From positions 1-64,000 of the forward strand of contig JAVYQP010000005.1 in NCBI GenBank assembly GCA_038731605.1: 64,000 nucleotides of DNA. The letters run 5' to 3'. The notes under the pieces were generated by a model. That model was not told the origin of the DNA and did not search any database. It saw only the letters and a program-made list of their open reading frames with translations. Positions 24,847 through 34,427 of the stretch are shown here, in pieces. A program made the translations under genes and the position numbers. Position 1 is the first letter of the stretch. Each line of letters starts with the position of its first letter. Source of the DNA: WYZ-LMO2 sp038731605 (GTDB lineage: Archaea; Halobacteriota; Archaeoglobi; Archaeoglobales; Archaeoglobaceae).

Positions 24847-25899
24847 ATGAACTTCTTGCTAAGGGAAGAGATAGCAAAAAAGCTGAAAAAGCGATTTCGA
24901 GTTGTTTCGCCATTCAAAGTCGGAATTGGTTGGGTAGACATTGCGATACTTGGAAGAGAGTCGGTTGGAATTGACTTCTGTGAGAGCTACGAGTCGAGCG
25001 TTGAAAGGCTCAACTCTTTTCCATTTCATGAGAAGATAATAGTTGGGGATTGCGAAGATTGCGAAAACCTTGACGAGTTCTGCAAAAACTTCGACATCGA
25101 AATCCCAGAATTCGTTCCTTTTGAGTCGAGTTTGAGCTTAAAAAAGCTCGAGGATAGCATTGCATCGCTTTACATTGCGAAAGAAGTTCTCGACGATGGT
25201 AGTTACGAAGATTTGAAGATTCTTGGATTCGCAAGCTCATACTCAAGGGAGAAGATAGAGCCGAAGTTCTTTGTTACGCTCACGAGGGACGGCTTCTCGA
25301 TTGCGAAAAAGATAATCTATTCGAGGCTCTTGGCAAAAGAAAAAGAACTCAGAAAGCTCGCAAGCCCTTTAAACTACCTAATAGCCTTGGGAGTTTCGAA
25401 TTCGCTCTCTTTAAAGCCAGAAAACATTGAAAGTGCCAACGATCTGAAATCCTTGCTTTTCATATGCAAGAAGGTTCCCTTAGGCGCCTTCATAACGAGC
25501 TCACAAAATCCGAAGGTTGCCTTCTGCGAGTTCCTTTCAAAAGCGGTGCTCAACGAAAAAGCAGTTGCGTTGGCTGAGAAGCTAAGGGGATTCGGGCTTG
25601 CGGTAAAGCACGAGCTTTATTCCCCGAGTGGAGAATTCATCTGGGAAGAATACAGGTTCGCAAGGGAGGCGATCGAGTTCTTGATAAAGTCGAGCTTTTA
25701 CCACATCGAAGATGAGATCTTGAACGATTTCACCTCGCTCGTTTCGGCGATTCAGAAAAGGGCAGAAGTGATCGAGGGAGAGAGCTTGAGAAAAGCGAAG
25801 GAAATTGGGTTGCTACGCAACGAAAAAAGCTTCGAAGATTTTGCAAGGATAAGAATTGCGATGCTTGTCGAGAAAGCGCTTGAGAAACTCGAAGCTTAG
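24847..25899 (+). CDS. Hypothetical protein, possible nuclease-like N-terminus and winged helix
   Basis: A 350-residue soluble protein that I do not recognise. The N-terminal 90 residues (FRVVSPFKVGIGWVDIAILG, SVGIDFCESYESSVERLNSF, KIIVGDCEDCENLDEFCKNF) look like a small alpha/beta domain reminiscent of archaeal restriction-like folds, but the active-site pattern is not clear. The middle (PKFFVTLTRDGFSIAKKIIY) resembles a winged helix as in archaeal regulators where a gene product ends with a wing motif. The remainder is helical. It stands alone between tiaS and the giant surface protein. Confidence 0.7.
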   Translation: MNFLLREEIAKKLKKRFRVVSPFKVGIGWVDIAILGRESVGIDFCESYESSVERLNSFPFHEKIIVGDCEDCENLDEFCKNFDIEIPEFVPFESSLSLKKLEDSIASLYIAKEVLDDGSYEDLKILGFASSYSREKIEPKFFVTLTRDGFSIAKKIIYSRLLAKEKELRKLASPLNYLIALGVSNSLSLKPENIESANDLKSLLFICKKVPLGAFITSSQNPKVAFCEFLSKAVLNEKAVALAEKLRGFGLAVKHELYSPSGEFIWEEYRFAREAIEFLIKSSFYHIEDEILNDFTSLVSAIQKRAEVIEGESLRKAKEIGLLRNEKSFEDFARIRIAMLVEKALEKLEA

Positions 25900-25964
25900 A
25901 AAGTCTCTGTTCAGCTAAAACTGAGGAGATTTTAAATACTCCATAGGATATAACTCGCCTGAAA

Positions 25965-28900
25965 ATGAACAAGATCGTGGTTGCGATCATCCTCTACGCT
26001 TTCTTCGTAGCGATTGCGAAAGGCGGAGTAGTTGACAATACCACGAAAATCGTCGAAATTCACGACATCTATTTCGTCGGAGAGAATGTCGTGGTAAAAA
26101 CGAACTTCGAGCCAGGGAAATCGTTCATAGTCGATCCGAAGGGAGAAAAGATTCCTTTGAACTTCACAAGCCAAAATCGCACGTTCTTTGCTGAGTTTGA
26201 GCTAAAAAAGAACGTTCTGATTGGGAGATACACGTTGATCTTGGACGAGATTCAAAAAGACTTTGTCGTCGACTTCTGCGAGCTGAACTTCAGCTATGAA
26301 GAGGGGCTTTTGAACTTAACCGCTAAAACCTTCTTTGCCGAGCCGAGGATAAGGTATTCCGTTGGACCTCTGCAGGGGGAAGGTGTTGCGCTTGTCTCGA
26401 TCCCCCTCGAAGCTGGAGAGCACGAATTCGTTGCTGAATGTGGAAAAAGCGTTCTTAAAGGAAATGTGAGCGTAAACTTCTCGATAGTCTATGATGGGGT
26501 TGTTTTCGCCGTTCTCGATGGAAAAGCTGTGAACGCAACGCTAAAAGTCGAGAATTACGAGTTCCAAGGCAACTTCGATCCAAGGAAGCTGAATTTAACG
26601 AAGTTCAGAGTTAAAGCGGAATACAAGCATCTCAGAACTTCTAAGGAATTCGATCTGAGCTTGGGGCTTCGAGAAGTTTACTTTCCTAAGGAAAAAATCG
26701 TAATAAAGGCTGATTTTGCGGAAAAGGGAAAGTTAATCGATCCCACGGGAAAAGTTCATGAGCTCACGTTCAAAGACGGCGTTGCAGAATTCGAGTTGAG
26801 CAAAGAAATCGTTCTCGGAGTGTATAAAGTCGTCGTTGGAAGCGTAGAAAGGAGCTTCTATGTCGACAGCTACGAAATCTCCACATCCTTTGATGGAGAA
26901 AAAGTCAAGGGAAACGTTTCTTGGCACTTCATCGCCCCGAGATTCGTAGAAGTCGTGACTAAGAATGAGAGCTTTAAAGTCGAGCTCGTAAACGACACCT
27001 TCGAGTTTAAAATCGATGAAGACGCTCTTATCAAATGCGGTAATGCTGAAGTGATCGTCAAAAAGAAGAGCGTCGAACTTCGAGACTACTACTTCCTGGG
27101 CGACGTCGTGGAAGTAAAGGTGAACTTCGATGCTGAAAAGGGCAAGGTATTGGCGCCATGGGGGGAAAGCTTGCTCGAGTTCAAAAACAGGAGCGCAGAG
27201 TTCTTTGCAAACGAAACTGGAATGTATAAGGTGATCGTTGACGGAATTGCGAGAGAGTTCGTCGTGGATAACTGCGAGCTGAATGCAAGCTTCGACGGGA
27301 AAAAGATTATTGGCAAGGCGAAATGCGTTTACAGAGCGCCAGAAGTATACTACAACATTTCTGGGATCGAAGGATCGGCGAAAGTTGTGAACGGAAGTTT
27401 CGAGATAACCGATTTGCCCACTGGTTCGCACACGGCAATTTTGAAATGCGGAAACGCACAGATAAGCCTCGAGCTCAAGGTATTGGAGCCTAAGGAGATT
27501 GTCTTGAGAGACCTCTACTTCTTGGGCGATGAAGTGGAGATAAATTTGCGGTTCGCTCCTGAAAAAGCCCTGCTCACAACTCCGAGCAAAAGCTTTGAAC
27601 TGAACTTCACAAAGATGAACGAGAGCTATGTGGCGAAGTTCGTCGTTGAAGAGATCGGGAAGCACAGGGTTGAGATCGACAACGTTACAAAGGATTTTGT
27701 TGTCGATAACTACAGAGTGAACGCAACAATCCTCGATCAAAAAGTCGTTGGCAACGTCTCATGGGACTTCGTTAAACCAGAGTTCGTTGAGTTCAGAAGC
27801 GCATTGGGAGAAGGAAAGGTGAACATAAGCGAATCTGGAGATTTCGAGATTCCAATTGGCGAAAACTGGGAATTTTTGGAGCTTAAATGCGGAAATTCTG
27901 TGATGAAGCTGATTGAAAGGAAAATCTTCGTCAAAGAAATCTTCTTCGTTGGCGAAGAAGTCGAAGTAGTTGCGAACTTCAAGCCGAATGAGAGCTATCT
28001 AATTTTTGGGAACGAATCTTCCGAAGTTGAGTTCGAAGAAGCTAATGGAAGCTTTGTTTACAAATTCATCGCCGAAAAGCCAGGAATTTATGAGCTTAGG
28101 GTTGACGACGTCGAGAAGAAGATCTTCGTTGATTCCTGCAAGCTGAACGCAACCATCCTCGATCGAAAAGTCGCTGGCAACGTCTCGACGATCTTTTCAC
28201 GGATAAGCTCCCTTGGACTTGTGCTTCAACCTTTGAACGTTTCGAGCTTTGTCGAAGTCCGCAATGGGACTTTCGAATTCCAGTTGCCAAAGAATGTGAG
28301 CGAAGTGGTTTTGATCTGTAAGAACTCGGTTTTAAGGCTGAAAGTGGAGAGAGCGAAAGTTTCTGATTTTAGGAGCGTTGAAGTCGAGGGGATGAAGTTC
28401 AACTTCTCCATCGACAAGGGGAAGTTCGAAGATCTTAGCTTCGATGGTGAGAATCTGAGCTTTGTGATCTCCGGGCTGAACCAAGGGGAGGAAGTGAGCC
28501 TTGGAATTTCGCTACCCTTCGAGATACCTGAGGCGTTGCACCTCTACTACTGGAAAGAGGTCGATGGTAAGAGTTTTGCGGTTGATTACAGCTTAGGAGA
28601 AGACAGAAAATCCGTAGTGCTAAAGCTTAAGGATGGAGAAGATGAAGATGGAACTGCGAACGGTGTTATCGTAGATCCTCTGAAGTTATACGTTCCGAAG
28701 CTTAAGGTTGAAAAGCTCATCGATGGGAAAAAGGGATTGCTGAGAATTGAAAAAGAAAAAGAAAAGAGCCTTGAAATAAAAGTTGAGAGCAGTGGAATGA
28801 TTAAGTATTTGGCATTCGTAGATGCTGAAAACTTGCCTTCTAAGCCAGTAGATTTTCCATACGGGCTCCTAAAGTTTGAGATCGAAGTCAATCGTGGCGA

Positions 28901-31900
28901 CGAAGCGGAGATACGAATTACCTACCCATCGCTCCAAGACATGATCGACGACAATGGAAAAGCAAAGTTCTACAAGTTCAATCCAAAAACTCTGGAGTGG
29001 AGCGTTTTCGATGCAGAAGTGGAGAACAACACCGTAATTCTTCGCTTCAAAGACGGTGGTTTTGGCGATGAAGACGGAGTTGCAGATGGCGTTATAAGCG
29101 ACGATGGTGGTGTTGGCTGGGCGGGATATGCTGGGCTTTATGGAGCTTCAATATGCAGAGATGAAAAAACCAACGAAACCCATACGTATTGGATCTACGT
29201 TCCTTCAGGGGATAGCTTCAACATCAGCGTTTACGATGGAGATGGGTTTATTGTAAGGGTCTACTATCCAAACGGAACCCTCTACGGTAGCTATACTGCA
29301 CCTTCGAACAATGCTTGGAATAATTTCATAATCAACACGAACTTGGCTTTTGGCTGGTGGAAACTTGAGATTTTTGAAGACTCTTGGCCATCGAACAACG
29401 GAAACTACTACGGCTTACGAGTCAACGGAACGGATGATATAAACATAAGGGTAAATCATAGCTATAGCGTAGGCACAACAATTATGTACGGCACACCTGA
29501 TAGTGTCATCGTTGGAGAAGAGACCTCTCTAAATATTTCCCAAAATTACTACGTTTTTGCAGATAGCTTTTTAGTTGCTATATACGATCCTGATGGAACA
29601 CCCCGCAGACCCGCATTAAGAATCGATGTTACTTCACCCGATGGTCAGAGTTCTTCTTGGACTCCTTCTGATAATGACGTATGGGCAACGCAAACATTTT
29701 CCGGAACACTTGGTGTTTGGCGGATCACAGTAACACAGATCAGAGACTTCAACGACTATACTGCTGGAGGAAACCACTACAGACTCGCAGTAAACCTAAG
29801 CGATGGATTATACTTCAAACCTCCAAAACTCATGAACATCAACGGAAGAGTTCTCCACGATCTCTATCCATTGGGGAGGAACGAGAGCGAGGACATTGGA
29901 ATTCGAGGTGTCGAAGTCCTTTTTGTTGAAGACAGAAATGGTAATGGAGTTCCAGACAACGGCGATAGGGTTTTGCGAAGAAATTACACAGATGCGAACG
30001 GGAACTTCTCGTTTACAGCGGTGAAAGACATAACGAGGACTTACTTCGTCGTCGTGAACTCGAAAACAATTAATGCGACGAATGCAAGCTTAAGCTACAA
30101 CTCCGGTTTCGACATAAATTACGTATGGGCTGAGCAGAGCTATCAGAGCAACGAGAGCGACTACAGCGAAGTGATTTGGTTCTTCGGAGGAAGAGATGCA
30201 AATAGGAGCGATAACGTCAGCGTTAGCAGTAACACCTTCTCGGGAATTGCGGAGCACTACGTGAAAATAAATCCAAGCTCGTATAACGAAGAAACAATCT
30301 ACTTTGGCTTCAACTTCAGCGTAGTTGTGAACGGAATTGACGAAGATCATGACACCGCGAATCCAAGATATTGCCAAGGTTGCCTAAGGCAGTTCGTAAC
30401 AAATGCGAATGCAATCCAAGGAAAGCAGAGGAGCTACTTTGTCATGGCAATCGAAGCGAACGAAATCGATGGAAATGCGAAGTGGTGGAGAATAGATTTG
30501 AACAGCACGCTTGGAGCTATTGGAATCAGCGAAGCTTTGGATCTGAACGCGACAGTTCTAAATCCAAGCATGGAAGTGAACGACACGAATCCGGGGTTTG
30601 TTACCTACGATTACACCAGCAAGTCCCTTGTTTCAGTCCCCACGCAGACCGAGATCCCAGTTGGAGTCGGCGACGATGGAATCCCCTTCAGCGGAGACGA
30701 AGAAAAGCTTAGAGCAATTCCAAAGCCAGAGATCGAGATCTACGGCGGAGCTTTGAATCCGATTTTCAACGTAACTTCTACTGCCACAGGGGTTGAGTTC
30801 AGAGACTTTGCAGTCTTTGGAAGCCAAAGCAACACTTATCCTGGAGCAATAAGGGTCTACGGCAACGATTTTGTTGCTGAGAACGTATTCGCAGGCTTAA
30901 GGGCTAATGGAACTGATCCGAAACTCAGCGGGCTTAACAGGACTGGAGGAGCTAACTTCTGGATCGAAGGAAATAACTCGACGGTTAAGAACTCGATCAT
31001 CGCCTTTGCCGAAAGATATGGTTTGCTTTTCTACACTTCAAACGTTAAAGCTGGAAAAGCTGAGAACGTCATCGGATTTAGAAACGGTCTAATCTTCGAT
31101 GGCGGGGACAACTTTGGTGCTGAAAATCTTGCGAGCAACGTCACGTTCTCGATCTGCTTATCCGCAAAAGCGTCTGCAAATGGAATAGAGAGCAACACAG
31201 CCTTGGAAGGCATTTCTGTTCAGAACTGCACAGTCGAGACCAACGGAATTGGAAACGAGACTGGAGCGATTTCCGAGATCGCCGGTGTCAGAATAAATGC
31301 GAACAACAGCTTGGTCAAGAACAACTTGATAAGGGAAAACGGGATCGGAATCTTGGTTTCCAACCGCTACAATGATACCGCAACGAAACAAGTCTTCAAC
31401 GTCACGATCACGAAGAATGCGATATACAACAACTCGAAGCTCGGAATCGATTTAGCGAATGGAAGTGATTTCGCAATAGCGTTCAGAGGAGACAACGTAA
31501 CCCTAAACGATGGAGCTTTGAACTGCAATCAGCCGAACTGTGGAATGGATTATCCAGTTATCACCTACGTTGAATTCGACGAAACCGAGAACGAACTTTA
31601 CGTCGAGGGATTCATAGGCAAAGAAGACGTTGGCGGTTCTTCAGCGTTCGCAAGTGCAAAAATCGAGATCTATTTGGTCAACAACTCAACGCAGGGAGAC
31701 AATTTGATCGGGAACAACTGGAGTTACACTTCGCAACTCGCAAACCACTACGGAGAAGGCTACATTTATCTTGGCGAACTATATGCAAACGCTACAGGAT
31801 ACTTCAATGGATCGATAAACGTCGCTGGAAAGGGAGTTGAATTAAACTCGTTGATAACTGCGACTGCAACGCTCAACGGAACTTCAGAGTTTGGACCGAA

Positions 31901-32195
31901 CTACCTACTCAGAAAGAGAATAAATATATCTGCGGAGATCACAATAGAGAACATGGGAGCAACGATAAGGGTCAAAGCCTTTGAGAAGGCTAAGAGCGTG
32001 AAAGTCTACTGGAAGAAGCCGTCTGGGCTTGTAGTAGCTTCGATGTCTGGCGATTACATCGACAACGGAAGCTCTGACGGCATTTACTGGTGGAAGTTCA
32101 ACCTGAATGCAGGCGAGGAGAAGTTCGTCTATCTCAAGTTAAGCGGTAGCGACTTCTCGATGCTCGAAGCCTTTAACATCGGTGTCGATCCATGA
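25965..32195 (+). CDS. Giant multidomain surface protein (2076 residues)
   Basis: An exported protein with a signal peptide (MNKIVVAIILYAFFVAIAKG). Residues about 27-800 hold at least five repeats of roughly 140 residues, each with a YFxGExVxVxxxF start and a FxVDxxxxNAT end (starts near residues 36, 237, 374, 514 and 659). Two copies of a calcium-type DGDxDGxADGVI motif follow near 891 and 1029 (choice-of-anchor U style), then two PPC-like beta domains (about 1062-1282), a carboxypeptidase-like SdrD B domain (about 1290-1380, DRNGNGVPDNGDRVL) and a right-handed parallel beta-helix (about 1600-1860). There is no membrane anchor or sorting signal at its end; the next gene, overlapping by four bases, encodes a four-helix membrane protein that may hold it. 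Many NxS/T sites suggest heavy glycosylation. Confidence 0.88.
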   Translation: MNKIVVAIILYAFFVAIAKGGVVDNTTKIVEIHDIYFVGENVVVKTNFEPGKSFIVDPKGEKIPLNFTSQNRTFFAEFELKKNVLIGRYTLILDEIQKDFVVDFCELNFSYEEGLLNLTAKTFFAEPRIRYSVGPLQGEGVALVSIPLEAGEHEFVAECGKSVLKGNVSVNFSIVYDGVVFAVLDGKAVNATLKVENYEFQGNFDPRKLNLTKFRVKAEYKHLRTSKEFDLSLGLREVYFPKEKIVIKADFAEKGKLIDPTGKVHELTFKDGVAEFELSKEIVLGVYKVVVGSVERSFYVDSYEISTSFDGEKVKGNVSWHFIAPRFVEVVTKNESFKVELVNDTFEFKIDEDALIKCGNAEVIVKKKSVELRDYYFLGDVVEVKVNFDAEKGKVLAPWGESLLEFKNRSAEFFANETGMYKVIVDGIAREFVVDNCELNASFDGKKIIGKAKCVYRAPEVYYNISGIEGSAKVVNGSFEITDLPTGSHTAILKCGNAQISLELKVLEPKEIVLRDLYFLGDEVEINLRFAPEKALLTTPSKSFELNFTKMNESYVAKFVVEEIGKHRVEIDNVTKDFVVDNYRVNATILDQKVVGNVSWDFVKPEFVEFRSALGEGKVNISESGDFEIPIGENWEFLELKCGNSVMKLIERKIFVKEIFFVGEEVEVVANFKPNESYLIFGNESSEVEFEEANGSFVYKFIAEKPGIYELRVDDVEKKIFVDSCKLNATILDRKVAGNVSTIFSRISSLGLVLQPLNVSSFVEVRNGTFEFQLPKNVSEVVLICKNSVLRLKVERAKVSDFRSVEVEGMKFNFSIDKGKFEDLSFDGENLSFVISGLNQGEEVSLGISLPFEIPEALHLYYWKEVDGKSFAVDYSLGEDRKSVVLKLKDGEDEDGTANGVIVDPLKLYVPKLKVEKLIDGKKGLLRIEKEKEKSLEIKVESSGMIKYLAFVDAENLPSKPVDFPYGLLKFEIEVNRGDEAEIRITYPSLQDMIDDNGKAKFYKFNPKTLEWSVFDAEVENNTVILRFKDGGFGDEDGVADGVISDDGGVGWAGYAGLYGASICRDEKTNETHTYWIYVPSGDSFNISVYDGDGFIVRVYYPNGTLYGSYTAPSNNAWNNFIINTNLAFGWWKLEIFEDSWPSNNGNYYGLRVNGTDDINIRVNHSYSVGTTIMYGTPDSVIVGEETSLNISQNYYVFADSFLVAIYDPDGTPRRPALRIDVTSPDGQSSSWTPSDNDVWATQTFSGTLGVWRITVTQIRDFNDYTAGGNHYRLAVNLSDGLYFKPPKLMNINGRVLHDLYPLGRNESEDIGIRGVEVLFVEDRNGNGVPDNGDRVLRRNYTDANGNFSFTAVKDITRTYFVVVNSKTINATNASLSYNSGFDINYVWAEQSYQSNESDYSEVIWFFGGRDANRSDNVSVSSNTFSGIAEHYVKINPSSYNEETIYFGFNFSVVVNGIDEDHDTANPRYCQGCLRQFVTNANAIQGKQRSYFVMAIEANEIDGNAKWWRIDLNSTLGAIGISEALDLNATVLNPSMEVNDTNPGFVTYDYTSKSLVSVPTQTEIPVGVGDDGIPFSGDEEKLRAIPKPEIEIYGGALNPIFNVTSTATGVEFRDFAVFGSQSNTYPGAIRVYGNDFVAENVFAGLRANGTDPKLSGLNRTGGANFWIEGNNSTVKNSIIAFAERYGLLFYTSNVKAGKAENVIGFRNGLIFDGGDNFGAENLASNVTFSICLSAKASANGIESNTALEGISVQNCTVETNGIGNETGAISEIAGVRINANNSLVKNNLIRENGIGILVSNRYNDTATKQVFNVTITKNAIYNNSKLGIDLANGSDFAIAFRGDNVTLNDGALNCNQPNCGMDYPVITYVEFDETENELYVEGFIGKEDVGGSSAFASAKIEIYLVNNSTQGDNLIGNNWSYTSQLANHYGEGYIYLGELYANATGYFNGSINVAGKGVELNSLITATATLNGTSEFGPNYLLRKRINISAEITIENMGATIRVKAFEKAKSVKVYWKKPSGLVVASMSGDYIDNGSSDGIYWWKFNLNAGEEKFVYLKLSGSDFSMLEAFNIGVDP

Positions 32196-32632
32196 TCGCC
32201 AACTTTTTCACTCTAATCTCGTTTTGGCTTCTGTTCATCGCAATCTCAGTGCTAAGCTCGGGATTTCTTATTTGGCTCGGGTTAAGGGTGATCGGTAAGA
32301 AGAGAGGCTTTTTAAGATGCGTATTTGCGAGCTTGATTGCGAACGTTTCAGCCTTCGTTCTAACCTTTTTGATCTCCTTAGCTTTAACAGCTTCGATCGT
32401 ATTCGTCCCATACTTCATACCTCTTTTTATGCTCACTCCACTCATAGCGTTCCTGATCTACCTATACGTCCTCAAAACACTCCTCGACGTTGGTTTCATC
32501 GAAGCCTTCGTTGCGACAATCGTTGCAATGGTCATCGCCTTCATACTTGGAATACTGCTTTTGGCGGTGTTCGGGATTTGGCTCTTCTTAACTCCCCCGC
32601 CACAGATTATGCACTTCGGTGTTAGATTCTAA
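32192..32632 (+). CDS. Small integral membrane protein coupled to the giant surface protein
   Basis: A 146-residue protein with four probable transmembrane helices (about 5-30, 45-70, 75-100, 112-136), ending in a short hydrophilic tail (PPPQIMHFGVRF). Its ATG overlaps the stop of the 2076-residue surface gene, so the two are made together. No family is recognised. Anchoring or exporting its neighbour is a guess from position. Confidence 0.75.
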   Translation: MIANFFTLISFWLLFIAISVLSSGFLIWLGLRVIGKKRGFLRCVFASLIANVSAFVLTFLISLALTASIVFVPYFIPLFMLTPLIAFLIYLYVLKTLLDVGFIEAFVATIVAMVIAFILGILLLAVFGIWLFLTPPPQIMHFGVRF

Positions 32633-32640
32633 TTGCACAA

Positions 32641-32650
32641 AAATTTTAAT
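32641..32650 (+). promoter_or_regulatory. TATA box of the Lon-like protease gene
   Basis: aaattttaat is centred 25 bases before ATG 32670, which supports that start over an upstream in-frame codon at 32619 and implies a leaderless mRNA. Confidence 0.5.
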
Positions 32651-32669
32651 CCCTCGGACGATTTTTTTC

Positions 32670-34427
32670 ATGCGAAACCTGATCTTAGCAATCCTGCTCC
32701 TCTTTGCAATCCAATGTGCTGGAGCTTTCGAAGTCCAGAAGTCGATCAAGGCGGTCGCAGTGACGAGCGGGGAGGAACCTGAAGGTGTCGTCATAAACGT
32801 AACTGTAATCATAAGAGATGGCGAGGGAAGGGTTTTTGTCTCGACCACTCCCTTCACTGAAATAGACATGCAAGGAAGCGCTCAGCTCTCAGCTCTTACC
32901 GCCTGCGATCTTCTTGGCATCGACTTCACGAAGTTCGACTTCTTTTACGTGATCGAGGCAGATGCGCCAATTGTTGGTGGACCCTCTGCGGGAGCTGTGA
33001 TGACGATTGCGACAATCTCAGCGCTGAAAAACCTTGACATCGACGAAAGTGTCTACATGAGCGGGATGATCTACCCAGACGGGTTCATAGGACCCGTCGG
33101 TGGCTTAAACTACAAGCTCGAAGCTGTTGCAAAGAACGGAGGGAAGATCTTCTTGATCCCGAGCGGGCAGAGCGTTATAACCGTTGAAGAGAGAACGATT
33201 CGGAGAGTTGGGATTGTAAGCGTTGTTACAACCGAGCTGAGGGAGCTCGACTTAGTGGAATACGGGAAAAAGCTCGGCGTAAAGGTCTTGGAGGTTAAGG
33301 ACGTGAACGAGGCGCTCCGCTACTACACTGGTTACGAAATTGCGAAACCAGTTGCGAGCGTAAATCTAACGCTTTACTCCGATGCGCTCAAGCTTCTCGC
33401 TGACAAAATGCGTGAGAGCATTGGGGAGCTGAAGGGCTACGAGACAAAGGAGGCAAGAGAGCTGATCAACAAAGCCGAAAGGAGTTACAATGCAGGAAAC
33501 TACTACACCGCAACGAGCGAGTTCTTCCAGGCGAAGATCCTCATGAGATACGAGATGAACAAAAAGACACTCGTCTCGGCGCATCAGATAGAGAACGAGA
33601 TTGCAAGCGTAGAAAGAGAGATCTCTCAGCTTAAAGACTACCTCAAAAAAGCTCAGATCGGAGTCAACTCTATCCAGATAATCGCTGGAGCACAGGAAAG
33701 AGTTGCAGAAGCTGAAAATGCCTTAAGACTAGCGAAAAAAGCAAAAAGTCCTGAAGATCTGCTTTACAACCTCGCCTACGCAAGGGAAAGATGCGAAAGT
33801 GCAAAGGTTTGGCTCTCACTTCTTCCGCAAATAAAAGAGGACTACGCTTTGAGCGGTGAAGAGATCAAGAAAAGAGCCGAGTTCTACATAAACCAGGCGA
33901 ACTCGATCATAGTCTACGCTTCCTCGCTCCAAGGTTATCAAGACTTAATCACGAGCGCTTACAACTCGCTTGGGATCGCAAAGAAGCTATACTCGGAATC
34001 ACTTTACGCCGGCGCTGTATTCGAAGCTTTGAACGCAATAACGGATGCGAGCATCTCCATCGAAGCAAAATATGGTGGACTTAGAATAGAGGAGAAAAAG
34101 AAGAGCGCTGAAATCGCAATTGCAGAAGTTGAGCAAATAGGTTATCCGATTCTTCCGATTGCCTACTTTGAGTTCGCAGAAACTTCACAAAATCCCTATG
34201 CGAAACTCCTTTACTACTCGCTCTCGGAAAGGATTGCGAAGTTCATGCTGAACGTTGCGAAGGTTAAGGGAGAAAGGGAGCTCGTCCACTCAGCGTATGA
34301 AGAGATCCCACAAAAGACACCCGAAACAAGGGGTTCGCTGAAAAGGATAATAGAGTCGCCTGGTTTCGAAGTTGCGATTGCCTTGCTCTCGCTCTCTTTG
34401 ATCGCCTACAGGATCAGGAAGAGGTAG
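32670..34427 (+). CDS. Exported Lon-like serine protease (COG1750) with PGF-type tail
   Basis: A 585-residue protein with a signal peptide (MRNLILAILLLFAIQCAGAF). Residues about 20-220 are an S16/Lon-type protease domain without an ATPase: the catalytic serine is in VGGPSAGAVMT and the lysine in GGLNYKLEAVA, the Ser-Lys dyad of Lon. The rest is long helices and coiled coil (SVEREISQLKDYLKKA). The end is SPGFEVAIALLSLSLIAYRIRKR-like, a hydrophobic helix with basic tail introduced by PGF, similar to PGF-CTERM signals. It follows the giant surface protein and may process surface proteins outside the membrane. Convergent overlap of 22 bases with the DUF92 gene. Confidence 0.88.
   Translation: MRNLILAILLLFAIQCAGAFEVQKSIKAVAVTSGEEPEGVVINVTVIIRDGEGRVFVSTTPFTEIDMQGSAQLSALTACDLLGIDFTKFDFFYVIEADAPIVGGPSAGAVMTIATISALKNLDIDESVYMSGMIYPDGFIGPVGGLNYKLEAVAKNGGKIFLIPSGQSVITVEERTIRRVGIVSVVTTELRELDLVEYGKKLGVKVLEVKDVNEALRYYTGYEIAKPVASVNLTLYSDALKLLADKMRESIGELKGYETKEARELINKAERSYNAGNYYTATSEFFQAKILMRYEMNKKTLVSAHQIENEIASVEREISQLKDYLKKAQIGVNSIQIIAGAQERVAEAENALRLAKKAKSPEDLLYNLAYARERCESAKVWLSLLPQIKEDYALSGEEIKKRAEFYINQANSIIVYASSLQGYQDLITSAYNSLGIAKKLYSESLYAGAVFEALNAITDASISIEAKYGGLRIEEKKKSAEIAIAEVEQIGYPILPIAYFEFAETSQNPYAKLLYYSLSERIAKFMLNVAKVKGERELVHSAYEEIPQKTPETRGSLKRIIESPGFEVAIALLSLSLIAYRIRKR

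Noticed and set aside
26733..27740. 335-codon minus-strand frame inside the giant surface gene
   Set aside because: Shadow of the repeats of the surface protein; it has no start context or motif, and the plus strand is clearly coding.
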